Shown here: piece by piece, positions 42,887 through 51,963 of the stretch
Numbering within the stretch: the stretch's first letter is position 1
How the letters are laid out: each line of letters begins with the position of its first letter
NCBI GenBank assembly: GCA_049840815.1
Contig: JASGJI010000009.1
Span: forward strand, 1 to 64,000
Source: JASGDN01 sp049840815
Lineage (GTDB): Bacteria; Chloroflexota; Chloroflexia; Thermomicrobiales; UBA6265
Direction of reading: 5' to 3'
DNA length: 64,000 nt
Program-made: the position numbers and the translations under genes
The notes under the pieces: generated by a model
What the model was told of the DNA's origin: nothing
Databases searched by the model: none
The model's input: only the letters and a program-made list of their open reading frames with translations

Positions 42887-43591
42887 TCAAGTGCTGGGGT
42901 CCCTGTTCTGGACGGGAGGGGTCTGGAGAAGGAGACGGATCCAGGAGTCTGCGAGCCATTGCTCGAAGTGGTCGAGCGTCCAGCCCCGCTGGAGGACGAG
43001 GAGCGAGTAGAGTTCCGGGCCATTGGTTGCCCAGATCGTATCGGCGGCGTCCTCGATCGAGAGGCCGGGCCGGAGCTCGCCAGTGGAGGCAAGCTCGGCA
43101 GCGAGTTGGCGCATATTCGCCGCACGGCGGTCGCTGATCTGCTGCCAGAGCGACTTCAGTGCCGGATCGGTCGTCGCGGCTTCCTGGAGGGCGTGAACGA
43201 GCGGAGCGAGGCGGGGCTGGATGTCGGCGATGGCATGCGCGTAGCGGCGCAGTTTTTCGCTGGCCTCCGGGATGGTCTGCATCTCCTGCACGTAGGCGCG
43301 TTGCCGGGCGGGGATCGCCGCGTCCTGACCGGAGATGGCGTGTTCGATCATCTCGCGCAGGATCTCCGGCTTCTTCCCGCATGTCGCGTAGATCGTATCG
43401 ACGGCGACGTTCGCCCGTTCGGCGATCGCGGCCATGGTGGTGGCACGGAATCCCCGCTCAAGGAAAAGCTCCCGGGCTGCACGGACGATGGTGGTTCGGG
43501 TCTCCGCGGCGGCGGATTGCCTCCGCGACGCGTCGTAGGAGCGGGGCCGGAGGTGGGGTGGTTCGGATGGCTGCTTGACATCATCGTGCAT
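42887..43591 (-). CDS. TetR-family transcriptional regulator
   Basis: 234 residues. Helix-turn-helix: ETRTTIVRAARELFLERGFRAT, TMAAIAERANVAVDTIYATCGKK. The C-terminal domain (ALQEAATTDPALKSLWQQISD; LVLQRGWTLDHFEQWLADSW) is all-helical. The start is MHDDVKQPSEPPHL at 43591. The divergent SnoaL-like gene starts 61 nt away and the EamA gene follows; both are candidate targets. Confidence 0.88.
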   Translation of the reverse strand: MHDDVKQPSEPPHLRPRSYDASRRQSAAAETRTTIVRAARELFLERGFRATTMAAIAERANVAVDTIYATCGKKPEILREMIEHAISGQDAAIPARQRAYVQEMQTIPEASEKLRRYAHAIADIQPRLAPLVHALQEAATTDPALKSLWQQISDRRAANMRQLAAELASTGELRPGLSIEDAADTIWATNGPELYSLLVLQRGWTLDHFEQWLADSWIRLLLQTPPVQNRDPST

Positions 43592-43652
43592 GCCTCCTAG
43601 CATATCAGGAAATTCATCGTAGCGTGATTCGGATCAATAGGGAGGCATGGCG

Positions 43653-44150
43653 ATGGACATCCCGATCGGTACCCCGGAATCGGAACAGAATCGGATCGCC
43701 GCAAACAAGGCCGCAGTGGTGCGTGTGATGGAGGAAGGTTTCAACCGGGGAAACCTGGACATCCTTCCCGAACTCGTCGGCACCGCCGTTACGGATCACC
43801 AGCATCCGGACGAACCCGATTTCGTGGATCACCTGCGGGCCGTGATCCTGGCGATGCGGACCGCGTTCCCCGATCTGCATTTCACGATCACCCAGGTGAT
43901 CGGCGAAGGCGACTGGGTTGCCATGCATTCCGTGATGACGGGCACGCATCGTGGACCGCTTGCACCGCCGCTCATCGCGCCCGACGGGCCACCGGTGATT
44001 CCGCCGACTGGCCGCGCGATCCGGGTGCCGCACATGCACATGGTCCGTTTTGGCGAAGGCAAGGGCGAACTCCTGCACCTGATGGACACCTTCGCCATGA
44101 TGAAGCAGCTTGGCGTCCTGCCGGTTCCAGCCGGAGCGCGATCGACCTGA
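43653..44150 (+). CDS. SnoaL-like ester cyclase family protein
   Basis: 165 residues. The NTF2-like fold is marked by VVRVMEEGFNRGNLDILPELV, FVDHLRAVILAMRTAFPDLHF, TITQVIGEGDWVAMHSVMTG and HMHMVRFGEGKG. Such proteins range from polyketide cyclases to many uncharacterised enzymes, so the substrate cannot be given. ATG 43653 suits the GGGAGG site at 43640 better than ATG 43647. Confidence 0.85.
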   Translation: MDIPIGTPESEQNRIAANKAAVVRVMEEGFNRGNLDILPELVGTAVTDHQHPDEPDFVDHLRAVILAMRTAFPDLHFTITQVIGEGDWVAMHSVMTGTHRGPLAPPLIAPDGPPVIPPTGRAIRVPHMHMVRFGEGKGELLHLMDTFAMMKQLGVLPVPAGARST

Positions 44151-44275
44151 TCCAAGCCGGTGAGATGACGGGGCCGCAGGGGGTGCCTTGACCGCGAGCG
44201 GTGTGGCGTGGAATGGTGGACAGACGATCCGGGCGGGCCGCGATCGTCGTTGCCCCAGGTCACGAGGGCGGTCTT

Positions 44276-46837
44276 ATGGCGCCGAGTTCACCCGATTCAC
44301 AGAGCGATGCCGCAGTCTGGTTGCGAGTCCGCGATGCGCGCGAGCATAACCTGAAGCATGTCGATGTCGCGATCCCGCGCGACCGGATCGCCGTCTTCAC
44401 GGGCGTTTCCGGGTCGGGGAAGTCGTCGCTGGCGTTCGGCACGATCTTCGCGGAGGCCCAGCGGCGCTATCTCGAATCGGTCGCGCCCTACGCGCGGCGG
44501 CTCTTCGAGCAGGTTGGCGCGCCAAAGGTGGCGGAGATCGAGGGGCTGCCGCCGGCGGTCGCCTTGCAACAGGCGCGGGGGAGCAACAATCCTCGCTCCT
44601 CGGTCGGGACGATCACGCAGCTCTCGAACGTCTTGCGCATGCTCTTCTCGCGCGCCGGGACGTATCCGGAAGGGGCGACTCGGCTCGATTCGGACGCCTT
44701 CTCTCCGAACACCATGGCTGGGGCGTGTCCGCACTGCCACGGTCTCGGCCGGGTGCAGGGTGTTGATCTGGACAGCATGGTGCCCGACCCGTCGCTGAGC
44801 ATCCGGGAGGGCGCGATTGCGGCCTGGCCGGGAGCGTGGCAGGGCAAGAACTACCGCGACATCCTCGGCGTCCTCGGCTACGACATCGACCGTCCATGGC
44901 ATGAGTTGCCGGAGGCCGATCGTGCCTGGATCCTCACCACGGACGAGACGCCGGTGGTGACTGTTCACGCGCAGCGGGAGGCGCATCGTATCCAGCGGCC
45001 GTATCAGGGCACGTACCAGAGTCCGCGCCGGTGGGTGCTGCACACCTTCGCGACCACGCAGAGCCCGACGCTCCGCACGAAGGTATCGCGCTTCCTCGTC
45101 TCAACGCCATGCCCGGTTTGCGGGGGAAAGCGCTTGCGGCGGGAATCCCTTGCGGTGACGGTCGGTGGGCGCGACATCACCGAGTTGGCGTCGCTCCCGC
45201 TGACGGAACTCGCTGCCGCGCTCGATACGGCGGTCGCGCCGGTCCGGGCGGGGCGGGATGCCGAGGCGTTGACGGCGGAGGACGAAGCGGCGCTCTCGCT
45301 GGTGGAGAATCTCGTCGGGCGGATCGCGGTGTTGCGGCAACTGGGACTGGGCTACCTGAGCATCGACCGCTCCACGACGACGCTTTCCTCCGGGGAGCTG
45401 CAGCGATTGCGGCTCGCGACGCAGTTGCGGTCCGGCCTCTTCGGGGTGCTCTACGTGCTGGACGAACCCTCCGCCGGGTTGCACCCCGCCGATACGGAGG
45501 CGTTGCTCGATGCGATCCGCCGTCTGCAACGCGCCGGGAACGGTGTCTTCGTCGTGGAGCACAACCTGGACGTGATCCGGGAGGCCGGATGGATCGTCGA
45601 TGTCGGTCCTGGCGCGGGCGAGCGGGGCGGGCATGTTCTCTACAGCGGGCCAGTGGCGGACCTGGCGGGCATTCCGGAGTCGGTGACGCGGGCGTTTCTC
45701 TTCCCGGAGATGACCGCCGTCCGGCGTGTGCCCCGGACGGCGTCGGGCTGGCTGACGCTGCGGAATGTGACGTTGCATACCCTGCGTGGTGTCGAGGCGC
45801 GTTTCCCGCTCGGGGTGCTGACGGCGGTGACGGGGGTCTCTGGCTCCGGGAAGTCGACGCTGGTCAGCCGGGTGCTGGCGGAGGTCGTGGGCGCGCACGT
45901 CGGGGCGGCGCGGACGGTCTCCGGGCCGGATGAAGCCCCGGAGTTGGATGGCGCGGAGTCCGTCGAGGACGTCTTCTCGGACGACGAGACGTTTGCGGTC
46001 GAGCAGGTGGCGGCAGAGGGGCTGGATGCGATCTCCCGGCTGGTCTCGGTGGATCAGAAGCCGATCGGGCGGACGCCGCGCTCCAACCTCGCGACCTACA
46101 CGGGCCTCTTCGACGCGGTGCGCAAGCAGTTCGCGGCGACGGACGAGGCCCAGGCGCGGGGCTGGGGGCCAGGACGGTTCTCCTTCAACGTCGAGGGTGG
46201 GCGGTGCGAGCATTGCCAGGGCGCGGGTGAGATTGCGATCGAGATGCTCTTCCTGCCCGGTGCGACGGCGCCGTGTCCGGTCTGCCACGGCGCGCGCTAC
46301 AACGCGGAGACGCTGGAGGTGACAGTCTCCGGGCGGACGATTGCGGATGTGCTGGCGATGACGGTCGAGGAGGCACTGACCTTCCTGCGCGACGTGCCAG
46401 CGGCGATGCGGAGCCTGCGCGTGCTGGATCGCGTGGGGCTTGGTTACCTGCGGCTCGGGCAGCCGGCGACGACGCTTTCCGGTGGTGAAGCGCAGCGTGT
46501 GAAGCTGGCAACGGAGCTTCAACGCGCGAAACGCGGGCATACGCTCTACGTGCTGGACGAGCCCTCCAGCGGCTTGCATCCGGCGGATGTCGAGTTGCTG
46601 ATGGCGGTGTTGCAGGGGCTGGTGGACGCGAGGAACACGGTGGTGCTGGTGGAGCACGAGATGGCGATTGTGGCGCAGGCGGACTGGGTGATCGACCTCG
46701 GGCCGGGCGGGGGCGATGCGGGCGGACGGATCGTTGCGGCGGGGACGCCGGCAGACGTGGCGGCATCGGCGGGGAGCATCACTGCTCCCTATCTCGCGCG
46801 GGAGCTTGGCGAGGCGGAGGCCGCGCCATTGCGTTGA
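44276..46837 (+). CDS. UvrA paralogue (UvrA2-like excinuclease/ABC ATPase)
   Basis: 853 residues, shorter than canonical UvrA of about 940. Two ABC modules: Walker A GVSGSGKSSLAFGTIFAEAQ (about residue 40) and GVSGSGKSTLVSRVL (about 525); signatures LSSGELQRLRLA and LSGGEAQRVKLA; Walker B LYVLDEPSAGLHPAD and LYVLDEPSSGLHPAD. Zinc-module Cys occur in CPHCHGLG, CPVCGGKRL, CEHCQGAGE and CPVCHGARYN. The reduced length and the short region after the first Walker A point to the UvrA2/drug-resistance class rather than the core repair subunit. The whole frame is intact. Single-gene unit. Confidence 0.9.
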   Translation: MAPSSPDSQSDAAVWLRVRDAREHNLKHVDVAIPRDRIAVFTGVSGSGKSSLAFGTIFAEAQRRYLESVAPYARRLFEQVGAPKVAEIEGLPPAVALQQARGSNNPRSSVGTITQLSNVLRMLFSRAGTYPEGATRLDSDAFSPNTMAGACPHCHGLGRVQGVDLDSMVPDPSLSIREGAIAAWPGAWQGKNYRDILGVLGYDIDRPWHELPEADRAWILTTDETPVVTVHAQREAHRIQRPYQGTYQSPRRWVLHTFATTQSPTLRTKVSRFLVSTPCPVCGGKRLRRESLAVTVGGRDITELASLPLTELAAALDTAVAPVRAGRDAEALTAEDEAALSLVENLVGRIAVLRQLGLGYLSIDRSTTTLSSGELQRLRLATQLRSGLFGVLYVLDEPSAGLHPADTEALLDAIRRLQRAGNGVFVVEHNLDVIREAGWIVDVGPGAGERGGHVLYSGPVADLAGIPESVTRAFLFPEMTAVRRVPRTASGWLTLRNVTLHTLRGVEARFPLGVLTAVTGVSGSGKSTLVSRVLAEVVGAHVGAARTVSGPDEAPELDGAESVEDVFSDDETFAVEQVAAEGLDAISRLVSVDQKPIGRTPRSNLATYTGLFDAVRKQFAATDEAQARGWGPGRFSFNVEGGRCEHCQGAGEIAIEMLFLPGATAPCPVCHGARYNAETLEVTVSGRTIADVLAMTVEEALTFLRDVPAAMRSLRVLDRVGLGYLRLGQPATTLSGGEAQRVKLATELQRAKRGHTLYVLDEPSSGLHPADVELLMAVLQGLVDARNTVVLVEHEMAIVAQADWVIDLGPGGGDAGGRIVAAGTPADVAASAGSITAPYLARELGEAEAAPLR

Positions 46838-46918
46838 CGATCGCTCGTTCCTCTACCGCAGTAGTCGAAACGGGAGCCCTACCTGATGGATCATCGCGAC
46901 GGCAATCGGCGGTATCTC

Positions 46919-47093
46919 TCCTCGTAGATGCGGCCCTTGTGGCCGCCCTGTTGTACGGAACACAGGCGGCCACAAGGGCCGCATCTACGAGGAAGCCGCC
47001 ATCGTTCAGGGCGGGAGTCTCGCCCTATTGCCGGTCACTCTATGAGCGATCCTTGTGATCGCCCGGGATTGCTGGGACCACCTCGGGCGATCA
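46919..47093. repeat. Perfect 29-bp inverted repeat and second hairpin after uvrA2
   Basis: Arms 46919-46947 and 46965-46993 are exact complements (TCCTCGTAGATG then CGGCCCTTGTGGCCGCC) around a 17-nt loop that itself carries TGTT/AACA. A second hairpin, TGATCGCCCG / CGGGCGATCA, sits at 47056-47065 and 47084-47093. The 385-bp gap between the uvrA2 stop and efeB stop holds no gene. Confidence 0.65.
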
Positions 47094-47221
47094 CGGGTCG
47101 CCGCCGCGAGGATCGCTCCGCCGTTCAGCATCCCGCTATGGTGTGACTGTCGTTCCGGAGTTGGCCATGGCGGCGGAACGGATGGCCGGGACGGGGTTCG
47201 GATACGCCCCGGCCGGTTCGG

Positions 47222-48535
47222 TCAGTCAAACATCGCCTTGGCGATGTAGGCACCTTCCTGTGGGGCGGGTGGCACGAAGAAGATGCCCGAGCCGATATGC
47301 GAGATGTACTCATTCAATGCATCGGACGCACCGAGCCGGGCTTGCAGCGTCTCGAAATGGGCGGGATCGTTCTGGTAGCTGACGAAGAGCAGCCCGGCAT
47401 CCAGGAAGCCGTACTGGTTGATGCCATCGGTGTAGTTGTAGCTGCGCCGCAAGATGCGTACGCCGCCATTGTTCTCGAAAGCGGCGAGGCGGATGTGCGC
47501 CATCGGGTCGATGACCGGGGCGCCGTCTGCATCCTTCTTCGCGAAGTCGGGCGTGTCGAATTCGGCGGTTCCGGTCAGGGGCGCGCCGTTCACCTTGTCC
47601 CGGCCGAAGACGCGATTCTGGTCGCTGACCCGGTCGGTATCCCAGTTCTCGATGTGCATCTGGATCTTGCGGACGACCTGGTAGGTGCCGTGCTGCTGCC
47701 AGGCTGGGACATCCTTGATCCAGACGAACTTCTCGAAGTCCGCGGTCTCCTTGATATTGCGCGTGCCGTCCTTGTAGCCCATGAGGTTCCTGGGCGTGGA
47801 TTGCCCCTTGCCCGCCGAAGCGCGCCCGAACCCCATCACCGCCCACCGGGTCGCTGCCGTGCCGGTGCCCTTGGCGATGCGTGCGAGGTTCCGAATGGCG
47901 TGGTAGGCCACCTGGGGATCGTCGGCGCAGGCCTGCAATGAGAGATCGCCGCCGGTGAGGCCCGCCTTGAAAGCGTCGCTTGGGAGCTCCTTCAGCTCGC
48001 GGAGGAGTGCGGGCTTGTGGTCGCTGAGGCCGAGGGCCTCGGAGAAGACATTCGGGCCGAGACCGACCGTGACGGTTAGGCCAGCGGGGCCGAGGTCGAG
48101 CGCCTCGCCGGTGTCATCGCCGATGGCGGAAGGGCGCGATGGTTCCACCTGGCCGATGGTCTGCCCTGCCATCATCTGGGCAATCGCCGCAGACCAGCGG
48201 GCGAGCAGTACCTGCAGGTCGGTCTTCAGCGTCGAGGTCAGGTCGAAGGTCATGAAGACACTGTAACGCTGCGGTAGGGTGGAGATGCCCGCCTGCTCCG
48301 CGGTCCCGTAGAACGGGTATTGCGTATCGAGGTTGACGATGTCGGTCTCATCGGCGGATTGCGTATCGAGGTTGACGATGTCGGTCTCATCGGCGGCGAA
48401 GGCGGGATGGAATGCCGAGCCGCCGAAGGCCGCGGAGCCGAATGCGAGGCCCCCGGCAGCGGCGGCTCGGGCGAGCAGGGAACGGCGGGAGACTTCGCGG
48501 TCGGGGGTGGGGTGGGGGAGCGAGTTCCTGGACAT
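47222..48535 (-). CDS. efeB: Dyp-type haem peroxidase, EfeB
   Basis: 437 residues. A Tat signal (VSRRSLLARAAAAGGLAFGSA) and an exported Dyp peroxidase: GYKDGTRN (distal Asp motif GxxDG), the proximal region AHIRLAAFENNGGVRILRRSY and GLLFVSYQNDPAHFETLQ. It completes the EfeUOB iron-uptake system, oxidising or handling iron or haem outside the membrane. Two copies of ADETDIVNLDTQ follow the signal peptide, from an exact 39-bp tandem duplication. It is third in the operon, 113 nt after efeO. Confidence 0.92.
   Translation of the reverse strand: MSRNSLPHPTPDREVSRRSLLARAAAAGGLAFGSAAFGGSAFHPAFAADETDIVNLDTQSADETDIVNLDTQYPFYGTAEQAGISTLPQRYSVFMTFDLTSTLKTDLQVLLARWSAAIAQMMAGQTIGQVEPSRPSAIGDDTGEALDLGPAGLTVTVGLGPNVFSEALGLSDHKPALLRELKELPSDAFKAGLTGGDLSLQACADDPQVAYHAIRNLARIAKGTGTAATRWAVMGFGRASAGKGQSTPRNLMGYKDGTRNIKETADFEKFVWIKDVPAWQQHGTYQVVRKIQMHIENWDTDRVSDQNRVFGRDKVNGAPLTGTAEFDTPDFAKKDADGAPVIDPMAHIRLAAFENNGGVRILRRSYNYTDGINQYGFLDAGLLFVSYQNDPAHFETLQARLGASDALNEYISHIGSGIFFVPPAPQEGAYIAKAMFD
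48319..48396 (-). repeat. Exact 39-bp tandem duplication inside efeB
   Basis: Two exact copies (48319-48357 and 48358-48396), each 13 codons, translating to ADETDIVNLDTQ plus one residue. In-frame expansion just after the signal peptide cleavage area. Either a recent slip duplication or an assembly artefact. Confidence 0.85.
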
Positions 48536-48606
48536 GGGTGCGCCTTCCCGGCAAGCACGAACGCGACGGGATCTCGCGTGATGCGATCCGGTCGCGGGCG
48601 GATAAT

Positions 48607-48638
48607 CCGGAAGCCGGTCCCCAGGGATCGGCTTCCGG
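48607..48638 (-). terminator. Hairpin in the efeO-efeB gap
   Basis: 10-bp stem CCGGAAGCCG / CGGCTTCCGG with a 12-nt loop, between the efeO stop and efeB start. It could attenuate transcription into efeB, or protect the upstream message. Confidence 0.45.
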
Positions 48639-48648
48639 GGACGTGGGC

Positions 48649-49887
48649 TCAGGACGCGGTCGCAACCTTCTCGGCGATCTGGGACAGCGGCTCCTGCAGC
48701 GCCTGCACGGCCTGGCTGAGCTTCGTCGCCTCGGTGGCCTTCAGCTCGTCGGTGTAGAGCTTGAATCCGCCCGGCTCGTTCGGATCGCGGTAGGTGTCGA
48801 GCAGCGCGTTCACCTTGTCGAACTGCGTCTGCACCTGATCGGTGAGCGCGGGGTCGATCTTCTCGAGACCCGGCTTCAGGAAGGCAAAGGCCTGCTCTGC
48901 CCCTTCGACGTTGCCAGAGAAATCGACCAGGTCGTAGTGGCTGTAAAGCTCTTCCTCACCGGTGATCTTGTTCGCCTGGACTTCCTCCAGCAGGCTGGCG
49001 GCACCGTTCGCAAGGTCTTCCGGCGTATACGTGAGGGTGGCGACGACTGTCTTCAGCGTCGCGACGTTCTCGGCCAGTTCGGCGGCCAGCTGCTTGGTGC
49101 TGTCCGTGATCGCGCCGTCCTGGAAGAGGTCCTTCTCGATGGCGTGGAATCCGTGCCAGCCGACCGCAGGATCGAGATTGGATTCGCGCATGTCGATCAG
49201 GTAATCGAGATTGCCAGCGTTGTCCGTTGCGTCGTGACCGGGGAGGATGAAGCCCTCCACATCGGATTCGATGCGCTCGTAGAACGGGCGAGCCAACGGG
49301 TAATCGACCTTGGCGGCATCCAGATTCCCGGCGTCGATGTCTGCCTTCAGCTTGGCGACGGCGTCCACCATCGCATCGACCACGCCGATGACGTAGGCGG
49401 CGTAGCCCGTGGTGCCTTCCTGGAGGATCTGGGCTGTGCTGCCGGTCGGCTGTGCGGCGGCCTCACCGGTGACAACGAAGTCCTGCATCTCGGTGGAGGC
49501 GCCGGGGCAGTAGATCTGGTAGGTGCCGCCACCGAGGGTGACGGTGAAGCTGACCGAGGGCAGTCCCGGCGCGAGGTTCTCCTTTTCGCCGAGGATGCGG
49601 TTCTCGCTCAGGAGCTCGACTTCCGTCAGGGAGGTTGCGCTCTGGTTGACGACGGTGAAGGTGATCGGCCCCGCCGGCGCAGTGGCGTAGTCGAGCACGC
49701 AGCTTCCGCCGTTGTCATTGGTGAGGGTGATCGTCACCTGTGCCGCGCCGTTCTCGATCGGAGCCGGCGTGGCGCTGGCGTCCTGCGCCGAGGCGAAGGC
49801 GCGCGGCCAGGCAGTGAGGATGGCCGCACCGGCGGCAGCCTTGCCGGCGGTGGAGAGCAGGGTGCGGCGGGAGTGGGTCTGGATCAT
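48649..49887 (-). CDS. efeO: Iron uptake protein EfeO (cupredoxin plus imelysin M75)
   Basis: 412 residues. A Tat signal (SRRTLLSTAGKAAAGAAIL) and the linker QDASATPAPIENGAA. An N-terminal cupredoxin-like domain follows (ITFTVVNQSATSLTEVELL; YQIYCPGASTEMQDFVV), then the imelysin domain with GWHGFHAIEKDLF, the metal-binding G-x-H-x-x-E type motif. It binds ferrous/ferric iron outside the membrane and feeds EfeU. It overlaps efeU by 4 nt. Confidence 0.92.
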   Translation of the reverse strand: MIQTHSRRTLLSTAGKAAAGAAILTAWPRAFASAQDASATPAPIENGAAQVTITLTNDNGGSCVLDYATAPAGPITFTVVNQSATSLTEVELLSENRILGEKENLAPGLPSVSFTVTLGGGTYQIYCPGASTEMQDFVVTGEAAAQPTGSTAQILQEGTTGYAAYVIGVVDAMVDAVAKLKADIDAGNLDAAKVDYPLARPFYERIESDVEGFILPGHDATDNAGNLDYLIDMRESNLDPAVGWHGFHAIEKDLFQDGAITDSTKQLAAELAENVATLKTVVATLTYTPEDLANGAASLLEEVQANKITGEEELYSHYDLVDFSGNVEGAEQAFAFLKPGLEKIDPALTDQVQTQFDKVNALLDTYRDPNEPGGFKLYTDELKATEATKLSQAVQALQEPLSQIAEKVATAS

Positions 49888-51524
49888 CGTGCATTTCCCT
49901 CGTGCGAATGCGTGTAGCGGATTTCAGGCCCCGGTATTCCGGCAGGGGCTTCCGGGATGGAACGCGATGGGGGTGGCTCGACGGCGGGCGCGGGCGGGGC
50001 TCGTCGCAGACGGAGCAGGGTGCGGACCCCGGCTGTCGCGACGAGGATAGCTGCGAGTCCGAGGACAATCGGCAGGAAGACGCCCCAGAGCTGGCGTTCC
50101 GTTTTCGTGATTTCGAGGTCGGAGAGTTCGGAGGCGATGCGTTCGGCGTCGTCCGGTGCGACAGCCCAGTTGGTGGAGGCGGTGCTGGGCAGGGTAATGG
50201 TTCGCGGAGTGGTGAGACCGCCTTCGGACAGGGTTGCGATGGTCTTCGCGGTCTCGGTCGCGTCGATCAGGATGCCGTGCGAGACCCAGATCGTCGCGGT
50301 GGCGACGGTCGAGCGTTTCAGGGTGAAGGGGCCGGGTTCGTCCTGCGGGCTGATGCCGATAGGGATGCGGCCACCTGCGAGCTGGACGAGTTCATCGAGC
50401 GTGACGGTCTCGGACTCGCCGGAGGTCGTGTTCTGGACGGTCCAGGCCATTGCGGCGATGCCGTTGTGTGTGTCCTGCGTGGACGTGCCATCGGTAAGGC
50501 GGAACGCGATCGGGTCCGCGCCGTCGATGGTCACGGTCAGCGTGTCGCCATCGAGCGCCGCAGTGCCGATCTGCTGCGTGGCCGCAGCGTCAGCGCTGGA
50601 GACGAGCGCCGCCGGTCCCTGCGCGGAAGGTGTCGGCACCGGGAAGGCCAACGCCATCACGATGGCGACGCCGGCGAGGGCTGAGGCGATGCCGAACTGG
50701 AGGCGGACGACGGCCATCCCCTTCGGACGGTGCTTCGCAGGCCAGTAGACATAGAGTGCGACGGGGATGATGTAGGCGAACCAGCCGATCACTTCGATCA
50801 GGCGGGGATCGGCCGGGATGCCGAGCACGCCGGTAATGAGGGCCGATCGCACCGTACCGGGTTGCACGAGCCAGGAGAGATCGACTGTCCGTTGCTGCCC
50901 GGCGTTGAGCCAGCCTGCCTCATGCGCGGTGCGCAGCATGGAAACGGTGAGTCCAGCCGCGACGAGGATGAGGAATGCGCCGGTGACGCGGAAGAATTTG
51001 CCCAGGTTGATCTTCACGCCGCCAGCGTAGATGCCCCAGCCAATGATTGCGGCGACGAGCACCCCGATGACTGCCCCGGCGGCAGCCAGTCGTGCCGATT
51101 CTGCGGCGGAGAAGGTCGCCAGCAGGAAGACGCTGGTCTCGAAGCCTTCCTTCAGCACGGCGAGGAAGGCCATCACAGCCAATGACTGCGCGCCACCGTG
51201 GCTGAGCGCCTCGGCGGCGCTGGCTTCCAGCTCGCGTTTCATGCCGCGCGAATGGGTGTTCATCCACACGATCATACCGGTGACGAAGACGATGGCGACC
51301 GCGCCGATGACGGTCTCCAGCGCCTCCTGCTCGGCCTGGGGGAGTTCGCGTTCGACGAGCTTGAGTGCGACGCCGATGCCGACGGAGATGATGACGGCGA
51401 GGATGACGCCGATCCACATCGGGATCAGGCTCTTGCCGTTCTTCCGGAGGAACGCGGCGATGATGCCGACGATGAGCGCGGCTTCAAGCCCCTCGCGGAG
51501 GCCGATGACGAATGTGGCTAACAT
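49884..51524 (-). CDS. efeU: Ferrous iron permease EfeU/FTR1
   Basis: 546 residues. Two iron-path motifs: FVIGLREGLEAALIVGI in helix 1 (REGLE) and AFLAVLKEGFETSVFLLATF in helix 4 (KEGFE, a conservative change of REGLE). Seven or so membrane helices end with YIIPVALYVYWPAK. An extra outer domain of about 200 residues follows (TLTVTIDGADPIAFRLTDG; TIWVSHGILIDATETAKTI) plus a last helix (WGVFLPIVLGLAAILVATAG). This extension is longer than E. coli EfeU. First gene of efeUOB; a palindrome lies about 200 nt upstream. Confidence 0.92.
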   Translation of the reverse strand: MLATFVIGLREGLEAALIVGIIAAFLRKNGKSLIPMWIGVILAVIISVGIGVALKLVERELPQAEQEALETVIGAVAIVFVTGMIVWMNTHSRGMKRELEASAAEALSHGGAQSLAVMAFLAVLKEGFETSVFLLATFSAAESARLAAAGAVIGVLVAAIIGWGIYAGGVKINLGKFFRVTGAFLILVAAGLTVSMLRTAHEAGWLNAGQQRTVDLSWLVQPGTVRSALITGVLGIPADPRLIEVIGWFAYIIPVALYVYWPAKHRPKGMAVVRLQFGIASALAGVAIVMALAFPVPTPSAQGPAALVSSADAAATQQIGTAALDGDTLTVTIDGADPIAFRLTDGTSTQDTHNGIAAMAWTVQNTTSGESETVTLDELVQLAGGRIPIGISPQDEPGPFTLKRSTVATATIWVSHGILIDATETAKTIATLSEGGLTTPRTITLPSTASTNWAVAPDDAERIASELSDLEITKTERQLWGVFLPIVLGLAAILVATAGVRTLLRLRRAPPAPAVEPPPSRSIPEAPAGIPGPEIRYTHSHEGNAR

Positions 51525-51724
51525 GCGGTTGCTCTGCGCGAGCCGGAGGGGAGGGCCTGGGTTGTCGGCGGGAGGGTGCAGACGTGCGATTCCGGTGGGC
51601 GATTCGCCGATGCGGTCATGTCATGGGAGCCAATGGCGACGCGGCGCATCGTGCGGCGTGGCACATGACAGATGGGAAGTCGCTGCATGGTAAACGCAAA
51701 CATAGGGTCGCCCCGGCTAGGCAT

Positions 51725-51745
51725 ATCCTATCGCGTGGATAGGAT
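51725..51745. promoter_or_regulatory. Candidate iron-box palindrome upstream of efeU
   Basis: Perfect 8-bp arms ATCCTATC and GATAGGAT with a 5-nt spacer (GCGTG), about 200 nt upstream of efeU on the promoter side. The size fits a DtxR/IdeR or Fur-type site in a low-AT genome. No regulator gene is in the window. The rest of the 439-bp gap (51525-51963) shows only a 7-bp hairpin CCGTACC / GGTACGG near 51931-51955 that may end the MFS transcript. Confidence 0.5.
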
Positions 51746-51963
51746 TTCGGGCGGAGTATAGTGCCCCGCCCGCGCCGTTTCAATTCAGGATCGAGGGGAG
51801 AGGCGATAGGTGTGAGAAGTGATGCCGAATCCGGACGCCAGCAGGTGTTTGCAGGCCCGGCTTGATCGGCGCTGAGCGCGGCCTGGCACGTGATCGGCCC
51901 GACGTGGCAGACGACCGGACGCTCTCATCTCCGTACCAACGCTGCGTCGGTACGGTCCTCCCG

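Noticed and set aside
46840..47220. CRISPR-like array or RNA gene in the palindrome-rich spacer
   Set aside because: The repeats are inverted, not direct with spacers, and no cas gene is near. No tRNA cloverleaf could be folded by eye.
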